Assembly: GCA_964528575.1 (NCBI GenBank)
Contig: CAZGTQ010000374.1
Location: 1 to 18,910, forward strand
Source: CAZGTQ01 sp964528575
GTDB lineage: Bacteria; Planctomycetota; UBA1135; GCA-002686595
Direction of reading: 5' to 3'
DNA: 18,910 nt
Under the pieces are notes generated by a model, which was given only the letters and a program-made list of their open reading frames with translations, did no database searches and had not been told where the DNA came from. Both the position numbers and the translations under genes were made by a program. Shown piece by piece: positions 5,990-12,948 of the stretch. Numbering within the stretch: the first letter of the stretch is position 1; each line of letters starts with the position of its first letter.

Positions 5990-7650
5990 GCTCGGTCGGA
6001 TGCACGCTGCGGTTCGTCCTCAACGGACGGACGCGCTCGCACGAGGTGCCCACGGATCAGCAGATCGTCATCGGGCGTCTGCCCGAGTGCGACCTCGTGC
6101 TGCCGGACCCGAGCGTGTCGCGCAAGCACGCGCGCCTCGGCTACGACGGCAATCGCTGGTACATCGCCGAGATCAGCGCGAAGAACGGCGTGCTCGTCAA
6201 CGGCGTGCGCGTCGACGGCGGCAAGAAGCGCCCGCTCGACAACGGCGACCGCGTGCGCCTCGGCTCGGTCGAGCTCGACTGCGCGATCCGCGGGATGGCG
6301 CTGCCGGCGACGTCGTCGGACGAGATCCTGTTCTCGCCCGCCGAGCTCGGCAAGACGCACTCCGAAGCGCTCGACATGGTGGACCTCAACACGGTCATCG
6401 CCGAGAGCTTCCGCGGCGACGTGTCGGGCTCGCCGATGCCGGCGATGGCGGACCCGGCCAAGAGCTCGATCAGCACCGACTCGATGCACCGCACGAATCG
6501 GGTCGTCGCGCTGTTCGCCGAGGCGGCGGAGAGCCTGCTCGCGTGCACCGACCTCGACTCGATGCTCGACAACGTGCTCGAGCTCGTCTTCCGCCACCTG
6601 CCCGCCCAGCGCGGCTCGATCTGCCTCTGGGACGGCGGCAACCTCGTGCCCCGCGCGTTGCGGACCGCGTCCGGCGCCGCCGAGCAGCTCCAGATCAGCC
6701 GCACGATCGTCGACGACGCGATCAGCTCGAACCAGGCGAAGCTCGTCACCGACACGAGCACGGACAGCGAGTACAACGACTCCGAGAGCATCGTGATGAT
6801 GAACATCCGCTCGGCGATGTGCGTCCCCTTGACGCACGCCCAGCGGGTCGCCGGCGTGATCTACGTCGACACGGAGGACGACAAGCGTCCGTTCACGAGC
6901 GACCACCTCAGCGTGCTCCGCACGCTCTCGGTCCTGTCCGCCGTCGCGATCGAGAAGACGAAGCTCAAGGAAGAGATCGTCCGCGAGCAGGTCGCGCGCG
7001 ACCGCATTTCGCGCTACTGCGGCAAGGTCGTCGTCGACCACATCCTGCAGAGCGCGCCGAGCCAGATGATGATCGCGAACGAGGCCGAAGTCTCCGTGAT
7101 CTTCGCCGACATCGCCGGCTTCACGAGCATGTCCGAGCGCCTGAAGCCGTTCGAGGTCACGCGCATCCTGAACGGCATCTTCGAGCGGCTCACCGCCGTC
7201 GTGTTCGAGCACGACGGCACGCTCGACAAGTTCATCGGCGACGAGGTGATGGCGTTCTTCGGCGCGCCGATCAAGCAGGACGACCACGCGATCCGCGCGG
7301 TCCGCACCGCCCTGACGATGCAGCAGCGGCTGGACGAGTACAACAGCGAGCGCCCGGACGCGCCGCCGGTCCGGATGAGCATCGGGATCAACTCGGGCTC
7401 CGTCGTCGTCGGCGACATCGGCTCGCCCGAGCGCAAGGACTACACGATCATCGGCGACACGGTGAACACCGCCAAGCGCATCGAGTCGAAGGCGGGTGTC
7501 GGCGAGATCGCGATCGGCCCGGCGACGTACGAGTTCGTGAAGGACCTCTTCGAGCTCGAGGCGCGCGAGCCGATGCGCTTCAAGGGCAAGGAAGAACCGG
7601 TCCAGACGTACCTCGTGCGCGGCCCGAAGCCGGACTCGCATTCGCACTAG
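5986..7650 (+). CDS. FHA-GAF-class III adenylate cyclase, 554 aa
   Basis: Makes cAMP from ATP. The FHA domain (about residues 8-100) has GR (30-31), SRKH (45-48) and NG (67-68, 72-73), the residues that bind phosphothreonine. A GAF domain spans about 170-325 (PAQRGSICLWD, SAMCVPL, GVIYVD) and could sense a small ligand. A short coiled linker (320-365) leads to the cyclase domain (368-545). Both metal aspartates are present (D375 in FADIAGFT, D419 in GDE). So are adenine-selecting K415 and D485 (DKFIGDE, KDYTIIGD) and transition-state N494 and R498. K/D at the purine site indicates ATP rather than GTP. There is no transmembrane or HAMP segment, so it is soluble and probably works as a homodimer. 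GTG 5986 overlaps the preceding stop, indicating translational coupling to the phosphodiesterase. Confidence 0.95.
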   Translation: MSSVGCTLRFVLNGRTRSHEVPTDQQIVIGRLPECDLVLPDPSVSRKHARLGYDGNRWYIAEISAKNGVLVNGVRVDGGKKRPLDNGDRVRLGSVELDCAIRGMALPATSSDEILFSPAELGKTHSEALDMVDLNTVIAESFRGDVSGSPMPAMADPAKSSISTDSMHRTNRVVALFAEAAESLLACTDLDSMLDNVLELVFRHLPAQRGSICLWDGGNLVPRALRTASGAAEQLQISRTIVDDAISSNQAKLVTDTSTDSEYNDSESIVMMNIRSAMCVPLTHAQRVAGVIYVDTEDDKRPFTSDHLSVLRTLSVLSAVAIEKTKLKEEIVREQVARDRISRYCGKVVVDHILQSAPSQMMIANEAEVSVIFADIAGFTSMSERLKPFEVTRILNGIFERLTAVVFEHDGTLDKFIGDEVMAFFGAPIKQDDHAIRAVRTALTMQQRLDEYNSERPDAPPVRMSIGINSGSVVVGDIGSPERKDYTIIGDTVNTAKRIESKAGVGEIAIGPATYEFVKDLFELEAREPMRFKGKEEPVQTYLVRGPKPDSHSH

Positions 7651-7667
7651 AAGGCCGCGGGCGCACG

Positions 7668-9692
7668 CTACGCCGGCGTCTCGACCGGCAGCTCACTCAG
7701 CACGTGCCCGACGAGGCGCTCGGCGCGCACGACGCCCGCGAGCGCCTCGCCGTCCGCGGCGACCACCGGCAGCCACTTCAGGTTGCGCTCGCGCATCGAC
7801 TCCGCCGCGACGAGCGCCCGGTCGTCGGCGCGCACCCGCGGGAAGCCCGCGTCGACGAGCGCGGCGATCGGCGTCGCCCGCCGCGCGCCCTCCTCGAGCG
7901 CCCCGAAGAGCCCGGTGGCGCGGAAGACGCCCTGGAAGCGGCCGTTCGCGTCCACGACGCACGCGACGTCGTCGCCGGTGCGCGCGAACAGCTCGAGCGC
8001 GTCGCCCAGCGTGTCGTCCGGGGCGAGCGTGCGCTCCGGCGGCGGCTCGAGCAACTCCGCCACCGCGCCCTCGGCGAGCAGTCTGCGCGCCGCGGGCAAG
8101 CTCGCCCACAGCTCGCCGCTGCGCCGCCGCACGGCGTCGGTGACCAGGTCGCGCAGGACCGAGAGCGAGCCGGAGACCTGCTCGAAGACGCGCTTGCCCA
8201 TCACGACGACCTCGAGCTCGGAGCGCGCGCGGACGCCGGCCGAGCGCGGCTCGCTGCGCACGAGCGCCATCTCGCCGAAGAAATCGCCCGGGCCGAGCAC
8301 CGCGACGACCTCGCCGCCGCGCGACTCGACGACGATCTCGACCTCGCCCGACTCGATCGCGTAGAAGCTCGACGCGGGGTCGCCCTCGTGGAACACGAAG
8401 TCGCCCGGCTGGTAGTGCGCGTGCGTCACGCGCTCGGTCGTGTCGGTCCTCAGGTGCGACAGGTCGCGCGAGAACACGAGCTGCCAGGCCCAATCGAAGC
8501 CGACCTTGGCGCGGCGCGACCAGCTCGGCAGCTTGGACAGGTAGATCGTGCGCCACAGGAACCATGCGAGGAGACCGGAGAGCCGCATCCCCATCACCTC
8601 GGCCACCGCGTTGTGGTGGCCGATCGAGCAGAGCTGGCCGACCGGCTTGAACGAGAACGGTCGGGTCGGCTCGCCGCGCACGGCACGCACGATGTTGTCC
8701 GCCGCCTGCCGCCCCTGGCGCTCGGCGAACTGGCCGGTCGGCGGCGACGGCTCGCCGTCGTGCGCGTTGACGACGAGCGCGCAATCGCCCACCGCCCACA
8801 CGTCCGACAGGCCCGCGACGCGCATGTCGGGCTCCGTGCGGACGCGGCCGCGGTCCTTGGGCACGTCGAGCCGCTGCACGACCTTCGAGGTCGTGTTGCC
8901 GATCGTGCAGACGATCGTGCCGCCGCGCAGCACGCGCCCGTCTCCGAGGAACACGCCTTCGGCCGTCGCGAACGTGACGCGTGCGTTCAGCACGACCTCG
9001 ATCCCCGCGCGCTCCATCTTCGAGCGCGCGAACTCGCGCAGCGACGGCGAGATCTCCGGCAGGAGCTGGTCGCGCGAGTGGATCACCGTGACCGTGACCT
9101 CGTCGGTCGCGATGTTCGCGAAGTAGCGCAGGCTCCCGCGCGCGAGGTCGTTGATCTCCCCCGCCGTCTCGACGCCGCTGTACCCGCCGCCGACGACGAT
9201 GAACGAGACGAGCCAGCGCCGCCGCTCGGCGTCGTCGCACACCTCCGCGCGCTCGAGCTGCTGCATCACGTGCGCGCGCAGCGCGACGGCATCGCCGACC
9301 GTCTTCATCGCGAACGCGTGGTCGCTCATCCCCGGCACCATGCCGAGGTTGACGACGCTGCCAAGCGCGAGCACGACGTGGTCGTAGGCGAGCTCCGCGG
9401 GACGGCCGTCGAACCCGACGAACTCGACGACGCGTCGCTCGGCGTCGACCCGCTCGACCTCCTCGGTCCGGCAGCGCACGCCGGGCAGCATCTGCCGCAG
9501 CGGCGCCGCGACCGCCTCGGGATTCACGGACCCGCCCGCGACCTCCGCGAGCAGCGGGTGGAAGACCATGTGGTTCTCCTGGTTGAAGAGAACCACGTCG
9601 AACTCCGAGCGCGGCAGCCGCTTGCGCAGCGTCCGCGCGCACTTCACGCCCGCGAACCCGCCGCCGAGGATGATCACGCGTCGCTCGGCCAT
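7668..9692 (-). CDS. Type II NADH dehydrogenase fused to cyclic-nucleotide-binding and CBS domains, 674 aa
   Basis: Residues 1-410 form an NDH-2-type flavoprotein: FAD motif ILGGGFAG (8-15), NAD motif VVGGGYSGVETAGE (166-179), second FAD motif VWAVGDCA (298-305), and PTGQFAERQG (318-327) near the quinone site. The aromatic tail (WFLWRTIYLSKL, WAWQLVFSRD, 377-410) usually associates with the membrane. Residues 425-510 are a cyclic-nucleotide-binding domain with an intact phosphate-binding cassette, FGEMALVRSEPRSAG; E474 and R483 correspond to the ribose and phosphate contacts, with the spacing seen in protein kinase A. Residues 553-665 form a CBS pair. NADH:quinone oxidation controlled by cAMP and perhaps adenylates is inferred. 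The stop lies 17 bases from the convergent cyclase stop. It follows the FecR-like gene by 59 bases on the same strand and has no clear ribosome site. Confidence 0.93.
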   Translation of the reverse strand: MAERRVIILGGGFAGVKCARTLRKRLPRSEFDVVLFNQENHMVFHPLLAEVAGGSVNPEAVAAPLRQMLPGVRCRTEEVERVDAERRVVEFVGFDGRPAELAYDHVVLALGSVVNLGMVPGMSDHAFAMKTVGDAVALRAHVMQQLERAEVCDDAERRRWLVSFIVVGGGYSGVETAGEINDLARGSLRYFANIATDEVTVTVIHSRDQLLPEISPSLREFARSKMERAGIEVVLNARVTFATAEGVFLGDGRVLRGGTIVCTIGNTTSKVVQRLDVPKDRGRVRTEPDMRVAGLSDVWAVGDCALVVNAHDGEPSPPTGQFAERQGRQAADNIVRAVRGEPTRPFSFKPVGQLCSIGHHNAVAEVMGMRLSGLLAWFLWRTIYLSKLPSWSRRAKVGFDWAWQLVFSRDLSHLRTDTTERVTHAHYQPGDFVFHEGDPASSFYAIESGEVEIVVESRGGEVVAVLGPGDFFGEMALVRSEPRSAGVRARSELEVVVMGKRVFEQVSGSLSVLRDLVTDAVRRRSGELWASLPAARRLLAEGAVAELLEPPPERTLAPDDTLGDALELFARTGDDVACVVDANGRFQGVFRATGLFGALEEGARRATPIAALVDAGFPRVRADDRALVAAESMRERNLKWLPVVAADGEALAGVVRAERLVGHVLSELPVETPA

Positions 9693-9701
9693 CGAGCGCG
9701 G

Positions 9702-9707
9702 ATTCTA
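9702..9707 (-). promoter_or_regulatory. Candidate -10 element (TAGAAT) for the NADH dehydrogenase gene
   Basis: On the minus strand TAGAAT differs from the sigma-70 consensus at one base and ends nine bases before the ATG at 9692. Transcription from it would start within a few bases of the ATG, giving a near-leaderless mRNA. That would fit the absence of a Shine-Dalgarno sequence. No good -35 is visible. The alternative is read-through from the sigma/FecR pair 59 bases upstream. Confidence 0.25.
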
Positions 9708-9751
9708 CGTCCGCGCCGCCCCGGGGCCTACCGCTCTCGCGTTGCGACGGC

Positions 9752-10687
9752 TCAGTACGGCGAGCGAATCCAGCTCAGCTGCAACCGGCCGCGCCAGCGC
9801 TCCAGCGCCTCCTCGTCGCGCGCCTCGACCGCGGCCCGGTCGACGCCGCGCGGCGGCACGTGGAGCTTCGCCAGGCGCTCGAACGCCGCGTCGCGCACGC
9901 TGCGCGCCGGCGCCACGAGCAGGTGCCACAGCGCGAGGGTGTCCATCGTGCGCGCCAGCACCGGCGCGAGCTCCGCCGGCAGCGGCGCCTCCTGGGACAG
10001 CGCCTCGAGCGCGTCCAGCGCCCGCTCGATGGGCTCGGGCGTGTCGTACCAGCGCGGCGAGCGCGGCGCCTCGCCCCGCTCGACGCGGCAACGCGCCCCC
10101 GCCGGCACCCACACGCGCCGGCCGTGCGCCTCGATCGTGACGCGCCCCGACGTGACGTCGACCGACGTGGTCTCGTCCGCGTCGACCGAGAGCGCGTACT
10201 CGCAGCCCATGTCGACCGTCAGCGCGGCCGGCGTGTCGATCTGGAACAGCCCCGGCGCGGCGACGATGCGCGCGAACACCGAGCCGCGCTCGAGGAACAG
10301 CTCGTGCCGGTCCGAGCGGATCGCCTTCACCCGCAGGCGCGTGTGCGGGTCGACGACGACCTCGCCGATCGTCGCGACGCGGATCGTCGCGCTCCCCCCC
10401 GCCGTCTCCAGCCGCTCGCCCGCCGCGACGCGCTCGCGCCCCGCGAGGCCGTCGACCGCGTAGCTCGGGCCGCCGGCGAGCTCGATCCAGAGCGCGAGCG
10501 ACGCCGCGATCGCGAGCGCGGCGCCCGCCCCCCAGCCCCAGCCCGCGCGCTCGGGCCGCGGCTCCTCGGGCGCGCGCCCCGGCCCGCGGAAGCGCGCGGC
10601 CGCGAGCGCCGCCTCGATCCGCGTGACCTCCGGCGCCGACTCCGCGCCCGGGTCCCACAGGTACTCCTCGATGCGCCGCTCGCTCAC
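9752..10687 (-). CDS. FecR-like membrane protein, probable partner of the ECF sigma factor, 311 aa
   Basis: The protein has a short cytoplasmic N-terminus (residues 1-48, SERRIEEYLWDPG), one transmembrane helix (about 50-71, GWGAGAALAIAASLALWIEL) and a periplasmic FecR-like beta domain (about 76-205). The last contains the typical VVDPHTRLRV (111-120), LERGSVFARI (132-141), DTPAALTVDMG (151-161) and TSGRVTIEAHG (179-189) strands. A helical extension of about 100 residues (211-311) follows and is not part of the FecR fold. Proteins of this type regulate a neighbouring ECF sigma factor across the membrane. GTG 10687 overlaps the sigma stop (GTGA) and has GGAAGGAGG six bases upstream; the open frame continuing further upstream is an Arg-rich shadow of the sigma gene. 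No FecA/TonB receptor is adjacent, so an iron role should not be assumed. Confidence 0.88.
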   Translation of the reverse strand: MSERRIEEYLWDPGAESAPEVTRIEAALAAARFRGPGRAPEEPRPERAGWGWGAGAALAIAASLALWIELAGGPSYAVDGLAGRERVAAGERLETAGGSATIRVATIGEVVVDPHTRLRVKAIRSDRHELFLERGSVFARIVAAPGLFQIDTPAALTVDMGCEYALSVDADETTSVDVTSGRVTIEAHGRRVWVPAGARCRVERGEAPRSPRWYDTPEPIERALDALEALSQEAPLPAELAPVLARTMDTLALWHLLVAPARSVRDAAFERLAKLHVPPRGVDRAAVEARDEEALERWRGRLQLSWIRSPY

Positions 10688-11247
10688 GACCAGCCTCCTT
10701 CCGCGAGGCGCTCGCGCAGCAGCTTCATGCCGCGGCACAGGTTCACGCGCACGGAGCCGTGCGTCAGCCCGGTCCGCTCGGCGATCTCGGGCCCCGAGAG
10801 CCCCTCGACGAGCCGCAGGCACAGCGTCTCGCGGTACGCCTCGGGCAGGCCGCGGACGACGGCGAGGATCTCCTCGGCCTCCTGCGCGGCGGCGGGGTCT
10901 CGTTCGGGCGCGGCCAGCTCGGACTCCGCGAGGGCGCCGGTGTCGCGCGCGGGCGAGCGCAGCACGTCGCGCGCGCGGTTGCGGGCGATCGAGCAGAGCC
11001 ACGCGCCGACGCGGCCGGGCTGCTCGAGCGTGTCGATCGTCCGCAGCGCCGTCAGGAAGACCTCCTGGACCAGGTCCTGCGCGAGCGTCGTCCCGACGTG
11101 CGCGATCAGCACCGCGCTGACCGACGGCGCGAAGTGGCGGTAGAGCGCCTCGAACGCCACCCGGTCACCGCGCCGCGCGCGCAGGGCGAGCGCGGCGGCG
11201 GCGCCGTCCTGGGCGTGGCTCGCGCTCGCGTCGACGTCCGGCTTCAT
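10684..11247 (-). CDS. ECF-family RNA polymerase sigma factor, 187 aa
   Basis: Region 2 spans about residues 30-97 (FEALYRHFAPS, AQDLVQEVFLTAL, GAWLCSIARNRARDVLR). Region 4 spans about 126-182 (LPEAYRETLCLRLVEGLS, then the helix-turn-helix EIAERTGLTHGSVRVNLCRGMKLLRE). Regions 1.1 and 3 are absent, as in ECF sigmas. I prefer ATG 11247 because a GAGG lies 11 bases upstream and 187 aa is the usual size; ATG 11295 would add a Pro-rich 16 residues and has no purine-rich site. It is translationally coupled to the FecR-like gene (GTGA). The likely role is a membrane-signal-controlled sigma factor whose targets are unknown. The NADH dehydrogenase gene may lie in the same transcript. Confidence 0.9.
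   Translation of the reverse strand: MKPDVDASASHAQDGAAAALALRARRGDRVAFEALYRHFAPSVSAVLIAHVGTTLAQDLVQEVFLTALRTIDTLEQPGRVGAWLCSIARNRARDVLRSPARDTGALAESELAAPERDPAAAQEAEEILAVVRGLPEAYRETLCLRLVEGLSGPEIAERTGLTHGSVRVNLCRGMKLLRERLAEGGWS
10694..10702 (-). promoter_or_regulatory. Strong ribosome binding site (GGAAGGAGG) for the FecR-like gene
   Basis: GGAAGGAGG lies six bases before the GTG at 10687 and inside the last codons of the sigma gene. It decides the FecR start in favour of this GTG rather than an ATG about 315 bases upstream. It also means the FecR protein can be translated strongly relative to the sigma factor. Confidence 0.75.
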
Positions 11248-11356
11248 CGACGGCGGCGCCTCACGCGGCCGCGGCGGGAATCCGAGGGCGTTCATCGGAG
11301 AGCGGACGGAGCATGCGAGCTGCGAGACGGAGCGCGGCCCCGTCCCGTTAGCGCCC

Positions 11357-11382
11357 ACACGGTAGCGCTCGCGACACCGTGT
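11357..11382. repeat. Inverted repeat ACACGGT-N12-ACCGTGT in the sigma/glycosyltransferase divergent gap
   Basis: Two 7-base arms separated by 12 bases lie in the 131-base region between the divergent sigma and glycosyltransferase genes. The spacing is compatible with a dimeric regulator bound on one DNA face, but 7-base matches are not rare in such GC-rich DNA. The right arm overlaps the assigned GTG start of the glycosyltransferase, so that start might lie further downstream. Nothing else recognisable was found in 11248-11378. Confidence 0.3.
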
Positions 11383-12938
11383 TGAAGCCCGGGACAGACG
11401 GGCGGCTTGCTAGGATCTCGGCCATCGCCGGTCCCGCTGCTCCCCCACGCGCCGCCACGCGCTCGCAGCTCGCGCTCCTGGCGCTCGTGCTCGCCGTCGC
11501 CGCCGCGTTGCGCATCGGCTTCGCGTCGCAGCGCAGCCTCGTGCTCGACGAGCTCCACACGCTCTACCACGCCGCGGCGCCCGACGCGGAGGCGTTCCTC
11601 GCGGACCTGCGGCGCGACAACCACCCCCCGCTCGCGTTCCTCGTGGTCTCGGCGGCGCGCCAGACGCTCGGCGACTCGGCGCTCGCGCTACGCGCGCCGG
11701 CGATCCTGTTCGGGCTCTTGACCGTGGCGCTGGTCTGGCGCATCGGCCGGCGGCTGCCCGGCCGCCAGGGCGCCGCGGTCGCGGCCGCGCTGCTCGCCGT
11801 GTCGTCGTTGCACCTCGACGTGAGCGCCCAAGCGCGCATGTACGCTCTGCTCGCCCTCGCCGTGACGGGCCTGCTCGAGGCGCTCCTGCGCTTCCTCGAG
11901 ACGCCGTCCGAAGTGGAGCCGCGCGGCGCGGGCCTCGCCCTCGTCTTCTGGGCGGCCGTCGGACTGCACACGCACTACTACTTCGTCCACTACTTCGTGC
12001 TGAGCGCGCTCGCGGTGGCGCTGAGCGCGGCCCTCACGCCGCACGTGCGCGCGCAGGCGCGTCGCGCGATCCCGTACGCGCTCGCCGCGCTCGTGCTCTT
12101 CGCTCCGTGGGCGTGGCTGGGCCTGCGCCACCAGCTCGGACACGGCGAGCCGCCGGGCGGGCGCGAAGTCGACCTGCGCCGGATCGGCGAAGCGCTCGTG
12201 CACCTGCTCTTCGTCAACGTGCGCGTCGCGGGGCCGGAGCTGCGCGCGCTCTTCGTCGGGTCGGGGCTGCTCGCGGTCGCGTGGGCTGCGTACGGCGCGG
12301 TCCGCCTCGCGCGCGCCGAGCTGCAGACGAGCCGTTTCGCGGCGCCGGTCGTGCTCGCGTTCCTCGGGCTCGGCGCGCCGCTGTGGGCCGGGCTCGTCGC
12401 GCTCGCGCTCCCGCGCGCCGGGTTCAACTGGCAGTACCTCGTGCCGTCGGCGAGCGCGTTCGTGCTGCTCGTCGGCGCGACCGAGGGCGCGGGCCGGCGC
12501 CAGCGGCTGCGGCACTGCGGACTCGCCGTCGTCGGCGCGAGCGCGCTCGGGCTCGCCAGCGTCTATGCGACGACGCGGGGGACCGAGGACTACCGCGGCG
12601 CGGTGCGCTGGATCGCGCACGAGGCGCGCGCGCACGACGCGGTCGTCGCGGTCGAGTGGCAGCCGCGCGTGTTCGACCAGGGGCTCGCGTGGCGCTACTA
12701 CGCGCCGCGCGTCGCGCCGCCGGGCGCGCAGCTCCCCGCGCTGCTCGAGATCGACGCGTGGTACTCGCTCGCCGACCCCGAAGCGCTCGAGCGCTACGAG
12801 CAGGTGTTCCTGCTACGGCGCTCGCTGCCCGCGGACGCGCCGCTGGTCGAGCGGCTGCGCGCCGAGCTCGAGGAGGTAGCGCTCGACGCGTGGGGCTACG
12901 GCCTGTGGGTGCACCGCTTCCGGCGCGCCGCGCGTTGA
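11379..12938 (+). CDS. GT39/ArnT-like integral-membrane glycosyltransferase, 519 aa
   Basis: This is a polytopic membrane protein of the polyprenyl-phosphate-sugar-dependent glycosyltransferase family 39 type. The first helix is about residues 29-48 (LALLALVLAVAAALRIG). It is followed by the catalytic acidic pair D57-E58 in LVLDELHTLYHA, then DNHPPLAF (80-87), SLHLDVSAQARMYAL (the family's external loop-helix motif) and about ten hydrophobic helices. The soluble C-terminal part (about 400-519) contains YRGAVRWIAHEA and DAWYSLAD. It would transfer a sugar from a lipid carrier to a lipid, glycan or protein on the outer face of the membrane; the acceptor cannot be read from sequence. The start is weak: GTG 11379 has no ribosome site, and no ATG lies nearby. 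It is divergent from the sigma gene and convergent with the giant surface protein, with ten bases between the stops. Confidence 0.85.
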   Translation: MLKPGTDGRLARISAIAGPAAPPRAATRSQLALLALVLAVAAALRIGFASQRSLVLDELHTLYHAAAPDAEAFLADLRRDNHPPLAFLVVSAARQTLGDSALALRAPAILFGLLTVALVWRIGRRLPGRQGAAVAAALLAVSSLHLDVSAQARMYALLALAVTGLLEALLRFLETPSEVEPRGAGLALVFWAAVGLHTHYYFVHYFVLSALAVALSAALTPHVRAQARRAIPYALAALVLFAPWAWLGLRHQLGHGEPPGGREVDLRRIGEALVHLLFVNVRVAGPELRALFVGSGLLAVAWAAYGAVRLARAELQTSRFAAPVVLAFLGLGAPLWAGLVALALPRAGFNWQYLVPSASAFVLLVGATEGAGRRQRLRHCGLAVVGASALGLASVYATTRGTEDYRGAVRWIAHEARAHDAVVAVEWQPRVFDQGLAWRYYAPRVAPPGAQLPALLEIDAWYSLADPEALERYEQVFLLRRSLPADAPLVERLRAELEEVALDAWGYGLWVHRFRRAAR

Positions 12939-12948
12939 CGCGCGCGGC
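12927..12948. terminator. GC-rich hairpin between convergent genes, possible bidirectional terminator
   Basis: GCCGCGCG and CGCGCGGC pair perfectly over 8 bp around a 6-base loop (TTGACG) that contains the glycosyltransferase stop codon. The stem ends one base before the convergent stop at 12949-12951. No T-run follows on either strand, so it is not a classical intrinsic terminator. In this GC background an 8-bp CG stem could be chance. Confidence 0.3.

Noticed and set aside
7651..7667. Possible terminator between the convergent cyclase and NADH dehydrogenase stops
   Set aside because: The 17 bases contain no convincing stem and no T-run.
6000..10463. 1,487-aa open frame spanning the cyclase and the antisense of the NADH dehydrogenase
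   Set aside because: It is an Arg/Ala/Pro-rich shadow running across real genes on both strands. Very high GC removes stop codons from non-coding frames.
10688..11002. N-terminal extension of the FecR-like frame
   Set aside because: The extra 105 residues are an Arg-rich shadow of the sigma gene. The GGAAGGAGG site places the start at GTG 10687.
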